The notes beneath the pieces were generated by a model. The model was not told the origin of the DNA, did no database searches, and saw only the letters and a program-made list of their open reading frames with translations. Below, piece after piece: positions 22,363 through 34,066 of a DNA stretch of 64,000 nt. The translations under genes were made by a program, and so were the position numbers. The number at the start of each line of letters is the position of its first letter. Position 1 is the stretch's first letter. The DNA comes from Hansfordia pulvinata (lineage: Eukaryota; Ascomycota; Sordariomycetes; Xylariales), in NCBI GenBank assembly GCA_006538405.1, contig BJKQ01000009.1:940001-1004000 (forward strand), in the 5' to 3' direction.

Positions 22363-25300
22363 CATCGGGATGGAATCGACTCTCGCCACGCGAGGATTCT
22401 GCTTATTACAACAGCGGCCAGGTTCAATATTGATGAGTTGTGTGTGTGTGTCCCCGGTCAGTGAGCGGGTAGTGGGCCAGCCTTCTCTCTCCGATTATCC
22501 CGTTGCCAGGCACGGTAGCACGTCAAGAAGCCAGCCCTCGAGGCGATGCGGATGCACAACTTGGGTTGGAGGCTCGTGTTGGCTGGGGCTCTTCAGCAGT
22601 GTTAAACGTTCATTTTCGAGCTCGGTGAGGCCTGTCCCGCTCTGTGTTGGAGTAGTGTAGTGTGAGTTGGAGTCGAGTCGATGGTGCTGGGCTCATTAGA
22701 GTTACCACGGAGATCTGGGATTCCCACTTTCTGTGGACAAGTCTGGCAGTACTCGTAGCAGCCTTGAAGCCTGGTCCCGTGGTCGCCGTCAGCCTCTCCG
22801 CTCGCCTGCGCCATTTTGTTTGCCTCTGCGTTAGCCTGTTCGTCCGTCTGTCTGTCTGTCTGTTCTGGAGCTGGGTCCCAACCATTTCCACACCCCCGCC
22901 ACCCCTCCCCTCCTCTCTTCTCTCCGCACTTCCCGCCCGGCTACAAACGCAAGCCCGAACTTACCAGCAAGGCGGAGTGCCTAGGTAGGTAGGTACCTAA
23001 GCTTATTGTTGTGCGTCGGGAGGTGGGGTTGAATCGCGGGTGCGTTCGCATCACGTCCACGGCAGTCTTTCTCGCCAGGAGGGGAGGGGCAGAAAGTCGA
23101 AGAATTGTTGGAAGCAATCGTTGTTCTCGGTCGTCGTCGTCGTCGTCGTCGTAGTCGACAGACAGACCTGCCCTCGCAACTCACGCCGGCCAGGGTTTAA
23201 GCGAGTCCTCGCCGCTCAGCTGATAAGTCGCCAGCTCGCCGGACGCCTTGGGCTAGCCAATGTTGCCTCTGGCCCACGCTTTCTCGAGGGCGGCGACATC
23301 ACCACCACCACCACCACCACCACAACGGTCATTACCAGAAGCCCGAGGCGAGTAAATCCCTGCAAGAGGAATTTATGCTGCCCGGGCTGTCTCGCCACGC
23401 GCCGTCTCTTCCCGGGGGCGGAGACAAGGTAGCGTAGCAGGCCACCTGGAAAGACCGGTACTGGCTCGATTCGCAGCATATTAATCAAGCGATCCCGGAA
23501 GCCTGAAGATGTCTGCAAGTCTGTTTCGCGAGCGAGGAGACGAAAGCGATCGGCCTTTCGACGGCGGGTAGAAGCACCCGTAGGCCTGTTGGCCCATGAG
23601 TGATAGGCTTTCCCATCACGCGGATGGATGGGATATCCTTCCGAAGATGCTCTGCCTCAGCTGGGGGGATCCGATGGCTGCAGGATCTGCCGCTGTTCAA
23701 TCTGGGTGTATGCAGCAGTTTCTTCCTAGCTCACATCTTTGAAAGGGTTCGCGGTGCCAGAGGTCTTGGATCCCATAGGAAGAGCCCTTCCCTACACTCT
23801 CTGTGCCCCTCGGCACGCTACCCCGTATCAAGGTGAGGAAAGAGGACAGAATCTGCGCGCACCTGGGCACGTGGTCCGGACTCGCGGGTGAGGCGAGGTG
23901 AGGTGGCGATCTCCCGCGCCCGAGGCCACTCAGCTCGAAACAACTCCGGGCTGACCGTGCCGTGGAGGAATCAAGACCTTGGGTTTGAACAGTAGCCGTT
24001 CTCGTTGCAGCTGCAGGTACTGCTTCTGCTGGCGCTGTTCCTGAGCATGGATTCTGCGTCGAGGACGTGTCAGAGTGCAGAGATCGCCCGTTGGTGTGTA
24101 GCCAGCCGCGCCCCCATGTAACCCCGTGAGACGGTCCCTCGCAGAAGAAGCCGGAGGAGCCTTGCGACGCGCGTGTAGCCGTCCGGGCTGGCGGCAATAA
24201 CCGCGCTACAACGGAAGGGGCGCCTAGGAATGCTCCGTACGCAAATCCTACCAGTAGTGCGGACGGCATCGTTGGCAGAGGACTACGAGTACCTCGGTTT
24301 CTCAGACAGCAAGGTCTCGAGTCCAGCGGGACAGCGTGCGTAGAACACGACTGCCTACCTACTGAACGGCTCTGCTGTGGCTGATCTGGATAGGCCGCAC
24401 CACCCACCGAGAGTGTGGACGCGGTTGGGTCTTGCCGCTCAAGCACCGGATGCGCCAGGATGTGGTGGTGATAAGGCCGAAGATCTCTGGTCCTTGCGGA
24501 GTCCTCGTTTCGATACGATCCTCTGCCGCTGATGCATTCTCGTACAGCGTCTGCGCAGATGTGTACTCCGTAAGTGGGATCCCCGCTGTGCGAGACCATC
24601 CTGGCTCCGCGAGCAGGGGGCTTCTGCCAGCGAGCGGATGCAATCCGCAGTGTTCCGCCTGCCACTTGCACGGCTGGTGAAAGAGACGAGTCCTAGGCTG
24701 GACAACTCCAAGCCATACTGTCTGTCATTGCGCCAAGCATACCGAGCTGAGCTTCTTCAATCTTGGCCTTGGCCGAGCAGCCAAGAGTCATCACCAACGG
24801 GGGCCCTGTCGTACCTGTGCAATAGTGCCCTCACGTTCATCAAACCCACGGGGTGGATCGCATTTCTGAGCGTGCGCGCGGCTGGGAAACGGGAACAAGA
24901 ACAAGAACGACGCAAGCCAAGCGTGCGCACAACCGTGGTCCCCGAGCATGACGTAACTCAAGGGTTCAACAAGCCAGCGCCCGTCGGACACCGCCGACGT
25001 ACGGAGCACGGACGGGAAGATGAGGGTTTTTTTCTCTCTTTCCCTCTTGCCCACTTTATCTCGTCGCGCCGCGTCCGCCCAGGCGTGGGGGATTTTCGGT
25101 TGTTTAGCAAGGTGTGGCGCCGTGCGACGATGCTTATCGTGTGATTTCTGGGGCGCTGCTCTCAAGCGGCAGGGAGACCGGCCTGTGAGGCTTTGCCGAC
25201 TCGTCAGAGCCGGGCCGCCGACCGAGACTTGACAGGCGAGTTGGAGATGCAGATCCAGATGCAGTCTCCAAAGAGACCCAATTGTTAATCGAGTCACCGA

Positions 25301-26304
25301 CGCCTTGGTGCTTTGCCAATAAAGCTTCCCGCAGGGAAGACAGCCAGCAGGCCAGCCCGCCCTCGCCAGTCCGTGCCAGCCCAACAGCGGCCGGGGAATT
25401 TTGTGTCGGTGTCCTTTAAGGGGCTAGTTCAACGTCTTGTCCCGAGAAGCGCGAGGCGCCAAGTGGGCTGGTCGGCTCTTCGTCAGTTCAGGATGCCTGG
25501 CAAAGTGGCCGGCCAACCACTCACCTCTGCTTGGAGAGCCCTCTGTCAGGCTCTCTTCCGAGGACCGGACTCGGGACATGGGTCTCGCGGCTAAGGTTGC
25601 TTGAGGGCGTCGATGGTTCTGCTGCCGCGCCTCCCGGTCCCATGACGCCGCGCCTCGGTGACGGGCTACCATGAGAGCGATTTCGGCTTCCCCACACTCG
25701 CTGAAAGCCAGCACGGGCCGCAGACAAAAAAGACAGCGAGGCTGGCAGAGGTGCGCTTGGTCCCTAAAACCCTATTCATCGAGGCAGCGGGGTGCTTCCC
25801 CCTAGGTGAATGCGATAAGGCCCGCAGAGAAGCACCATCGCACAGGTTGGGGGGCTCGCTTCACTGAGCTGCACTCAGATGGACCAACCGGACCAATCCC
25901 GATAGTGACCAATATTGGATAACGAGATTCCCGGCCTGAAAACCTCGCCCAGCTCCGGCACGGGACACTGCTCGATAGCACGTGCTAGTCAGAGGCCCAT
26001 TCGCGCGTGCTTGGTTCGCTGAAGCCCACGTGATACCTGTCAGCAGCGCTGACAGGCGCTCGGAGCAGCCAGGGCTAGTCAATCGCGCCTGTTGTTGAGC
26101 GAATATCATGGCCTAATATTAGTACACTTGCAGGGTTGCCGGCCAAGCCCTGCGCTGCAGTCAAAGACTATCGCTTCTTTACCGAAGCTGCCACTGGACA
26201 AGACGGCACTTGGTAAGGCGGCCAAGCACCGCAAGATTGGCGTTGACCGAGCAGAATCGCAGGAAGAAAGACGCCGCTCACAATATCGAAACCTGCACTT
26301 GAGT

Positions 26305-26562
26305 CTAGCTGGTCATGTGCTGCATGGTCGCAAACGCCTTGCTCGCGGCTTCGACTGCGGGATGTTGGGACGAAAGCCTAGCAGACGAGGAATTGGTAGC
26401 CACGGGGCTCTTCAGGTCGGCTTCCCAATTCAGGGCGCTGACTGAGTTGCCAAAGTTGGTAGAATAATTGTTCTGAACCGAGGTTGTCGTATCGGTACCG
26501 CCAGACAGGGAGTTGAGTCTTCTGGGCTTGATCGAGTCATCCATGTCAGCGAAATAACTCAT
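26305..26562 (-). CDS. Possible small protein, 85 residues, unrecognised
   Basis: An ATG-started frame on the minus strand beginning MSYFADMDDSIKPRRLNSLS. Unlike the chance frames nearby it is not Arg/Pro-rich: it is Ser/Asn/Ala-rich with a plausible ordered end (PAVEAASKAFATMQH). An AACAG that could be a 3' splice site lies about 30 bases ahead of the ATG, so it might be the last exon of a longer gene. I recognise no family, and it may still be chance. Confidence 0.25.
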   Translation of the reverse strand: MSYFADMDDSIKPRRLNSLSGGTDTTTSVQNNYSTNFGNSVSALNWEADLKSPVATNSSSARLSSQHPAVEAASKAFATMQHMTS

Positions 26563-27169
26563 GCCATCCCTCCCAGTGTATAACCGCTGTTATTCAGTGA
26601 TAAAGCAGTGGGTGAAAAGCTAACTTCATTGGCAATTATGTAATGCTCATGTTTGATAAGCCAGACCGTGACTTCGACGGAGATCCAGCAGCCATAGCGG
26701 CCACGCGACGATGCTTGATGTGCATCGGAAGGACATGTAATCGTCACAGAGTTGTGGAATACCTGTCGCTACTTCTGTTATCCAGCTGTGATGAAGAGAT
26801 AAGTATACCGAGTGAGTTGGCTGGGCATAAGCTGGGAAGTGGTGGACGCGTTGCGGCAGCAGCATAATAGACCTTCATCTCGGGCGTGCTCAGTGTATGC
26901 TTGTGAGATTCGAAAGCCATATAGGCTGTCCAGCAGCGATGGCATCCTTTTGGAGGCAGCTCCAATGAGAGACAGTCTCGACAGCAAGACTTCCAGCAGC
27001 TCTCTCCTGGGGCCATTTTTAAATCAGTTGAAGCAGCAGAAGTGGCCAGCAACCCCAAGGAGCACAATCGGAGGAGGTCGTCAGCCAAAGGTACCGTAGA
27101 AGGAGAGCACCTATGAGTGTAAGCGGACAGTTCTTCGATAATGATAGCGCCCTGTTTACTGGCCAACAG
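26563..27169. other. Region between the small frame and the OB-fold-like gene
   Basis: AT-richer than most of the window. It holds the 3' flank of the minus-strand gene ending at 27170. A minus-strand frame reading GAIIIEELSAYTH just beyond that stop could be joined to the gene by a candidate 62-nt intron ending in AACAG, giving a longer C-terminus. This is weakly supported. Confidence 0.3.
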
Positions 27170-28369
27170 TCACTCGGGACTGTCTGCTGGGGGCAGCTCC
27201 CAGCTGCGAACAGCTTTGTTTCCCCGGGTTCCTTTTCGTTTTCCTGGGGGATGGCGCTGCTCTCCATTGCCGACAAAGTCAACAGTCCATTCCCACACTC
27301 TTTTTGTCTTCTCGGTTTGCGGGTGCTTGGGCTTATTGGCGCTGAGCTCTCGCATACTATAGATCCCAGGCTGGTCATCTGGGTCAAGCTTGCGACGGAA
27401 CAGGAGGCTCAGCTTGGTGAAGCCTTTGCGCAGACTGTGCCCATGAACGCGGTTCATGAAAGACCCAAGGCCCACATTGCGCAGCAATATGATGTCCTGG
27501 CGACGGAGACCACGTATAATGTCCTCTGCGTCCGACTCGAGAGGCCCACCCTTGCGTTGGCCCGCACGGATCACTGGATTGGGTTCAGTGGTGGCACTTG
27601 CAGGCAGCCAAAAGGTGATACTGAACCCCGACTTGGTGTCATCGCCGACTAACAGCTCTACCAGCGCCATAGATTTGCCCCAGCGCGTTCTCACAACCCG
27701 AGGCTCGGCGATGGAGATGATGCCAACAATCAGATTAACGGTGACAGTCTGGGGGGCGATAGAATCGAGATAGGAGGCTGTCGGGATATCTTCCAAATCA
27801 CTGAGGTGGCCCGCCAGGAGAAATGCGGCGGAGTGGTCCGGAAAAGTAGAAGGATCGCGGGATGACGATGCAAATGAGTGAGATAGGCGCGTGGACTCAA
27901 TAGAAGTGTCCTGCAAGGACGAGGTACCCTGGGACGAGATTTGAGAAGAGCGGATGTCCTCGTGAATTTTCAAGGAGTGATCGTAGAATTCGCGCAGAGA
28001 AGCAGAATCTAGAGCGCCTGGAGTGGATGAGGGAGCAGTCGAGTCCGATGAGATCGAGTTCAGAGTGTTGACGAAGTCAGGCCCAGCGTACTGTGCGTCG
28101 AAGAAGGCGTGATGGTCTTGGGAGAAGCCAGTGGCCAGATGGCCAGGCCGGAGAGGTAGAGAGCGCCACACCGCATTGTCGTCCGTGAATAGATGGGCTG
28201 CGTCTGCAACTGCGTCTGTGCTCGGGCTAAGGTCCTCAACAGATCCAGCCTTGTAAGGCTGGATGAAGGGATCCCAGGGTGGCAGGAATCGCTGGAGCAG
28301 GTTCTCTCTGCACCAGTCCAGACGTTTGTACTCGGGGGCACCGGCGAATAATAGTACCCTCCTTGACAT
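27170..28369 (-). CDS. OB-fold-like protein, possible DNA-binding factor
   Basis: A single open frame of 399 residues on the minus strand, starting MSRRVLLFAGAPEYKRLDWC at an ATG. Residues 1-60 look ordered, and a Ser/Thr/Asp-rich linker follows. From about residue 205 comes a strand-rich region, VNLIVGIISIAEPRVVRTRW then MALVELLVGDDT, SITFWLP and LRRQDIILLRNVGLGSFMN. It has the rhythm of an OB fold of the type found in single-stranded DNA-binding proteins such as RPA or shieldin SHLD2. That is inference from pattern, not alignment. The basic C-terminus ends at 27170, but a further exon downstream is possible. The gene is divergent from NDC80 with about 1.17 kb between the starts. Confidence 0.7.
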   Translation of the reverse strand: MSRRVLLFAGAPEYKRLDWCRENLLQRFLPPWDPFIQPYKAGSVEDLSPSTDAVADAAHLFTDDNAVWRSLPLRPGHLATGFSQDHHAFFDAQYAGPDFVNTLNSISSDSTAPSSTPGALDSASLREFYDHSLKIHEDIRSSQISSQGTSSLQDTSIESTRLSHSFASSSRDPSTFPDHSAAFLLAGHLSDLEDIPTASYLDSIAPQTVTVNLIVGIISIAEPRVVRTRWGKSMALVELLVGDDTKSGFSITFWLPASATTEPNPVIRAGQRKGGPLESDAEDIIRGLRRQDIILLRNVGLGSFMNRVHGHSLRKGFTKLSLLFRRKLDPDDQPGIYSMRELSANKPKHPQTEKTKRVWEWTVDFVGNGEQRHPPGKRKGTRGNKAVRSWELPPADSPE

Positions 28370-29535
28370 GGTGACGAGGCCAACTTCGCTGAGGGGCTGT
28401 TGTGTTAAATATCATGGTTGTGAAGCGTGATGGATCTGGCGACGTGTTGCCGCGCACTTATTAGATAGAGCGGGTTGAGTAATCGACTGCCCATGTGACT
28501 GACAACGAACATCCTCTTCCCAAATGGAAATCACCACTGTGTACGCATAGCGACGCGTTCGCCTTTGATCAGTCCCGCATGATGCTGAAAGGTTTGGAAC
28601 TCGAGTTGCGTCGTTGATGCTGCATGTGATGCGAGCCACACTGCATACCTTCGGCACTTGCCGTCTGCTCGTAATGGGTGCACACTTGAGATCTCGGGCG
28701 CGCAGTGGATTACATAAGTGCATGTATCTGGGTAGAAAATATGCACTTAAGCATTCATGTCAGCTAAAAGGGCCCAACATTTCACCAAATCAATGTCTAC
28801 ATGTACTCGGGCATCAGAACGCGGCCATGTCCTTCTATGAGAGAGACGCCGTGCGCAAGCTCAATAGCGATAGATTTTCTGACCATTCGAATACAAACCG
28901 TGATGACCATGAAAGATGAACACGCCGGTGGTGAGCTTCAGTACATACAAAAGACCAGGAGTGGAAGTACGGGCACCCAAGCAAAGAGCGAGGCACCTTA
29001 CATACATGTATCTAGGTACATAAGAAACTCGTACCTACCTTAGGTAAGGTTCCCACTGGACATGCCACAAATGCGACCAATCACACGCGATGGTGGGGCC
29101 AAGTTTGTTTACTTTGCGCGCGGGACGCCGTCGCTATGGGCAGGTGTGGTCCCCGTCACGCCTGGGCCTGTCCCAATTAACATCAAATCCAGTGGTTTGC
29201 GACAGCCTTGTCGACCCGCGCGCTCGCCTCCGTCAGAACAACCCTCCACCAACACACCCCTCTCCGCGACGGCCTACCCGTCCATCTTGATCGCTTCTTT
29301 GCGACTCTACACCGCCATAACACGAAGCTACCATCTCTTGACCACCACGCTGCCCTCTGTCGCGTCTTGTCGCCGCGCTTCTCGCTACCCCTCGCAATCG
29401 ACACCCACGGCAGCCTCACTACCTACTCTCGCTGCCATTGCCACACGACCACGCTTGGCTCGGCCTTCTCAACGCTCGACGTCAGATCGTTTCCAGGCGG
29501 GACTGGGAACGCGCTCTGGGGTTTGACTGCTCACA
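28370..29535. other. Shared promoter region of the OB-fold-like and NDC80 genes
   Basis: Both flanking genes start here and point outward, so this 1.17 kb holds both promoters. AT-richer than most of the window to about 29.05 kb, with an AGGTACATAAG...CTACCTTAGGTAAGG motif cluster at 29010-29050. From 29.2 kb it becomes C/T-rich, consistent with the NDC80 leader. No gene seen. Confidence 0.45.
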
Positions 29536-31996
29536 ATGTCCCAGGACACCGGTCTCTGGAGTGTGCGCCGACCCCGAGAGGTAAGCTTTCTCCCATTAGC
29601 CCCGGCCACGACATCTTCGAGGTCCTCGCCCACATGCTAACGCGACATGTGCCCAGACCCTAGGAGGCATCAGCCTGAATTCCAATCCCAACACCAATCT
29701 TCCCCAGCCCGCCTCTGCCATGAAGCGCTCCAATTCGGGCGTTGGCCCCGCGTCCGCCACCACCACGGGCACCCACGGTCGCTCCATGTCGGGATCTAGG
29801 CATTCCCTGGCCATGGGCCGCCCGAGCCAGCCCGTATTTCGCCCCTCCTCGGGCGCCGACATGGGCCTTTCTTCCGTCAAGCGCTCCTCTTTCCAGAACA
29901 ACCCCCCTTCTGCTCTCAAGAGCTACGCCTCTTCCGGCCTCCCTGGCCCCTCCTCCGCCGGCCCCTCGCTCTCCCGCAATTCCGACGCCGACCGTCGCAG
30001 CAGTGTATACCGTGCCCGCCCTTCCGCGGTGGGCAACGCCGGCGGCAACGGTCCCATGAGCCACCAGAGCTTCTTTCAGCAGGGCCCCCAGGCCGCTGGT
30101 GTGCCCCGTGACCCGCGCCCTCTCAAGGACCGCTCCTTTCAAGCCCGCATCGGCCAAGAGCTGCTTGACTACCTGGCTCAGCATAACTTCGAAATGGAAA
30201 TGAAGCACAACTTATCGCCCAATATCATCAAGTCGCCCACGCAAAAAGACTTCAACTACATGTTTCAGTGGTTGTACCACCGCATCGACCCGAGCTACCG
30301 CTTCCTCAAGAACATTGACCAGGAGGTGCCCCCCATCTTGAAGCAGCTTCGTTACCCGTACGAGAAGAGCATCACAAAGTCGCAAATTGCGGCTGTTGGT
30401 GGCCAGAACTGGAGCACTTTCCTCGGCCTCTTGCACTGGATGATGCAGCTGGCCCAGATGCTCGAGGGCTACGCCGCCCACCGCTACGACGACGCGTGTG
30501 CCGAGGCTGGCATAGATGTCACGGGCGACCACATTATCTTCGACTTTCTCAGCCAAGCATACCGCGACTGGCTGGCTATGGACGACGAAATGAGCGACGA
30601 GGATGCCCGTCGCGTACTCGAGCCTCACGTCAACGCCATGGCCGAGGCCTTTGAGCGCTCCAACGCCAAGTACACGGACGAGCTGCAGATACTGGAAGCA
30701 GAGAGTGCTCGACTGGAGAAAGAAATTGAAGACTTGGAGAAGTCGACACCAGACCCAGGTGTTCTCGACAACCACTTCAAGATCATGGAGGAGGACAAGG
30801 TGAAATTTGAGGAATACAACGCCCTGGCTCTGTCGCGGTCGGACAAATACGAGGCGCGCATTCAGGTGCTGCAGGACGAGCTGGAGAAGCTGATGGAGGA
30901 GCTGGCTGAGGCTGACGAGGAGCGCCGCTCGCTACAGAAGGAGGTCGATGATCAGGGAATCAGCATGCAGGATATCGACCGCATGACGTCTGAGCGCGAC
31001 AGACTGCAGAAGGGCATCGACTCGGCTAGCTCGCGGCTGGACGAGGGCAAGAAGAAGGTCGCTGAAAAGGAGGCCGAGGCCAGCCGCAAGCTCGAGGAGC
31101 TCGAGCTGGCTGTTGATCGGTACAACACACTGGCATACCAGATCGGCCTGATCCCGTCAACAGCGGTCAACGCCAAGGGAGTTGCCTACGAGCTCGCCGT
31201 GACGGTCAACGAGTCCAACTTTACGGGTTCCATCATGAAGGGATCGAACGGAATGGGCGGCATGGGGGAGAGCAGCGAGCGGCTGCTGGCGGACGCAACG
31301 ACGGGATACCAGCCGGCGCACATTCTCAACCTGGATCTGCGAGGTCAAGTTAAGAGCAACTTCGGGGCCCTGCGCAAGGAGATATCGGAGCGACGCACGG
31401 AGGCGATGGACGCCATGATGAAGGACCACGACCTACTCGACGGGATTAAGGAAGCCATCGAGGACAAACGCAGCGAGGTCGAGGCCCTAGAGCACCGCGT
31501 GCGCGCGGCCGAGGAGGAGTACGAGAAGACCAAAGAGGTGACGACGACGCAAAAGCTGGCGTCGGACACCCAAATTGAGAAGATGGAGAAGGAGCTGGCC
31601 AAGATGCGGGCGCAGCTGAGCGAGTCTGTGCAGCTGATGGAGCAGCGCGAGATGAACACGAACATCGAGTAAGCAAACCAACTCCCTGCCGCGCTTTCTA
31701 CCACCAGCGCGTGAGAGATACGGGTTACTGACAATGGCGGCACGAACAGGTATGAGCAGCTGACGCTCAATGCCAACGCGCTGCGGGAGGAGCTGCACAC
31801 CGAGTTGGAACGATTGCTCAACGACATTATCAAGTTCAAGGTGCACATCCAGAAGAACTTGGGTGACTATGAGAGTTTCGTGGCCGACGAGTTGCAGAAA
31901 GAGATGGGGGAATTCGGCGACGAAGGGCTAGACCCGAGCGATGAGGAGCAGGGCGGCTTTCACACGGGCGACGAAGGCCTCGAGGATGGCCAGTAG
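29536..31996 (+). CDS. Kinetochore protein NDC80 (HEC1)
   Basis: Three exons, 29536-29580, 29657-31668 and 31750-31996, giving 767 residues. Introns of 76 nt (branch GCTAAC) and 81 nt keep frame. NDC80 is the main microtubule-binding subunit of the four-part outer-kinetochore complex with Nuf2, Spc24 and Spc25. The first ~160 residues form a basic Ser-rich tail with several R/K-x-S sites (KRSNS, RSMS, SRHS, KRSS, RRSS) of the kind Aurora B/Ipl1 phosphorylates. The calponin-homology domain follows ([20 protein letters not shown], then [18 protein letters not shown] and [20 protein letters not shown]). The rest is long coiled coil, interrupted around [16 protein letters not shown], where the family has its loop or hinge. 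Exon 3 supplies the C-terminal coiled coil that binds Spc24/25 and an acidic tail. The first exon encodes only [15 protein letters not shown], a conserved-looking start. Confidence 0.97.
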
Positions 31997-32912
31997 CGGG
32001 TATCGTGAGGTTGTATGTCTGTATCTTGTGTGTGTTTTGGTCTGGCAGACCTGGGCCGGCGGCTGTTCTATACCCCGATTGCGTTTATTTTTCTTGACGA
32101 AGGCGATGAGGGACATCTAGGTGCGTGGAGTTGGGGCCTTTGCGCTGCGAAGGACTGGTTGGAAAGGAGTTGGAGGTTATTTCTGGTAGTCTATCTTGTT
32201 CCCATTACCGGATTGACTTTTCCTCGCCTCGAACGACTCGGAGTGAGAGATGGTTATGTTTTCCCCCTGCGCCCAGAGCGACTCGTCCGCGACCTGGCTC
32301 GGGCACAGGAGGAATCTTGGTGGCGGCGACAACACTCTAGTGTCCCGTACGTGGGCTGCACGTGGTCGCGCAGTAAACCAAAGCCACGGATACGGTGAGA
32401 CGACAGGCAGACGCATCTGCCTCTTCAGCAATGTGTAAGCCCAGAATTGGCGCTGCGGCAGGCTGGAGTGCCGGGTGTGCAAGTCCGAGGGCCACAGCGG
32501 CCGTGAGGCGCGGCACACCACTGGCTAACCCCGCCCCCGCCTCGCATCGCTGTGCTGTAGCTGGGCTGAGCCGCCACCAAGAAGCTCCCAACGGACGGAC
32601 GCGCCCGGAGACGATCACTCTCCTCTGCTTCTACGCCCCGCCGACACACGCGAACCCATTGTCGACCCCGACCTGACCTCGTCAAAGCTACTCCCTCTCC
32701 TACGCCTACCTGTCAGCGCCCCGTATGCTTTCGCCGACTTGAGCCCACCTCCGCAGAGCTCCACTCGGACGATCAGACGCACCCGCTCCATCACCACTCG
32801 CCTGGCAATTCCTCCCGCCCGCCCGTTCCAGCTCGATCAACAAACGACGAGAACGAGGTCACGTCCCTGACGCGCAAGGGAAGGCGCTCAGAAAGCGGCA
32901 GGCAACGAAGCC
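31997..32912. other. Intergenic region between NDC80 and VPS25
   Basis: Contains the NDC80 3'UTR (T/G-rich to about 32.1 kb) and, toward the right, a C-rich leader typical of a fungal 5'UTR (32.6-32.9 kb). No protein-like frame except the continuation of the VPS25 reading frame upstream of its ATG, which contains no in-frame start. Confidence 0.4.
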
Positions 32913-34066
32913 ATGGCCACACCGTCGCCGCCGCCACCAGCACCACCTCCCCTGGAGAGCACGACGTCGCCGCCCGATCCAGCCCCAGCGGCAACACCGA
33001 CACCCCGACGACGACGACGACGACTACAACAACGGCGCCGCCGCCTTCAGGGGCAGCAGTAGGGACCTCAGGTACGGGCTTCCCCTTCCCGCGCGAGTGG
33101 CACTTCCCGCCCTTCTTCACCCGACAGCCCAACGCCACGACCCGCCACGCCCAGCACGACAAGTGGGCCGCCCTGGTCCTCGCCTACTGCGCCCACCACC
33201 GCCTGTACCGGCTGTCCCTGCCCTCGCCCACCTCCTCCTCCTCCTCCTCCTTGTGGGACGACCCCTACGGCGGTGGCGGAGTCGGAGCATCGACCGCCGC
33301 CGCCGCCGCGACCACCCCTGGCGCCCACGACCTCTTCCACAACCGCCGCCTGCGCCGGAGCCTCTCCCGCGCCGACGCCCGCGAGGTCTTCGAGCACATG
33401 CGCGCGGCCGGCCGCGCCGAGCCCGTCGGCTCCGCCGCAAGCGCCAGCACGGGCTCCTACTCGCTCAGCGGCGTCTTTGGCGGCGGCGGCGGCGGCGGCA
33501 GCAGCAGCAGCGGCGTGGAGGATTACTACCGCTCCAGCGGCGGCGGCGGCGGCGGCAGCGGGGACATGGGAGGCGGGGGGCTGGGAGACAACGGCTCCGC
33601 CGCCGCGACGGCCGCGGGGGCAGCGGCGGCGATGGGGCCGCTATCAGCAGGGGCAGCGGCAGGGGCAGCGGCAACGGGCGCGGGAGCCGCGGCGCCGCTG
33701 TCGTCGGGGCCAGTTGCGGCGGGGGACGGCGGCGGCGCGTACTGGGTCTACTGGAGGACGCCGGACGAGTGGGCGCGCGCCGTCGAGGCCTGGGTCGAGG
33801 ACACGGCACAGCGCGGCGTCGTCTTCACCCTCTACGAGCTGACGCGCGGTGAGGATACAAGAGGCGCAGGTGCGTCCCCCCCCCTTTCTACTCTCCGCCC
33901 CGTTTCTTATAATGTCCTCACACACGCTGACCTTTGGACCGGTAAAACTGTAGAATTCCACGGCCTCGACCCAGAACTCCTTCAGAAGGCCCTCCAGATT
34001 CTCGTCAAGCGCGGTAAGGCGCAGATCTTCGGCCAAGAAGACTCGCGCGGTGTCAAGTTCTTCTAG
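32913..34066 (+). CDS. VPS25, ESCRT-II subunit, with low-complexity insertions
   Basis: VPS25 is the subunit of endosomal ESCRT-II that recruits Vps20/ESCRT-III in sorting of ubiquitinated membrane proteins. The opening FPFPREWHFPPFFTRQPN holds the PPxF(T)RQPN block that contacts Vps22/Vps36. First winged helix: KWAALVLAYCAHHRLYRL and LRRSLSRADAREVFEHM. Second: YWVYWRTPDEWARAVEAWV, TLYELTRGEDT and FHGLDPELLQKALQILVKRG. An 84-nt phase-1 intron (33870-33953, branch GCTGAC) precedes the last exon. Two Gly/Ser/Ala-rich insertions (about 33231-33320 and 33440-33730) enlarge it well beyond the usual ~180-200 residues. The start is uncertain: the ATG at 32913 reads MATPSPPPPAPPP in another frame. 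The break is either a -1 error at the CCCC run at 33003-33006 or an intron such as 32923-33050. Confidence 0.9.

Larger units (their letters stand above)
20094..26304. other. 6.2-kb gene-poor region rich in simple repeats
   Basis: Contains CT tracts at 20190-20270, an (AAGGC)5 block, CA repeats near 20529-20555, 21810-21850 and 22337-22362, GTC repeats at about 23131-23155 and CAC repeats at 23299-23322. TACGAGTA octamers occur near 20851, 21303, 22750 and 24284. An AGGTAGGTACCTAAG block lies at about 22982-23000. Long open frames exist (for example 23697-24671 on the minus strand), but they are Arg/Ser/Pro-rich, overlap frames on the other strand and show no family motif. The first few hundred bases must include the promoter of the minus-strand membrane-protein gene. 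Confidence 0.4.

Noticed and set aside
23697..24671. A 324-codon minus-strand frame in the gene-poor region
   Set aside because: Low hydrophobic order, many Ser/Arg/Pro/Thr, overlapping open frames on the plus strand, and no recognisable domain or splice pattern.
33097..33852. Arg- and Ala-rich frames overlapping VPS25 on both strands
   Set aside because: They are shadows of the GGC/GCC/GCA-rich insertions of VPS25; the conserved VPS25 blocks fix the true frame.
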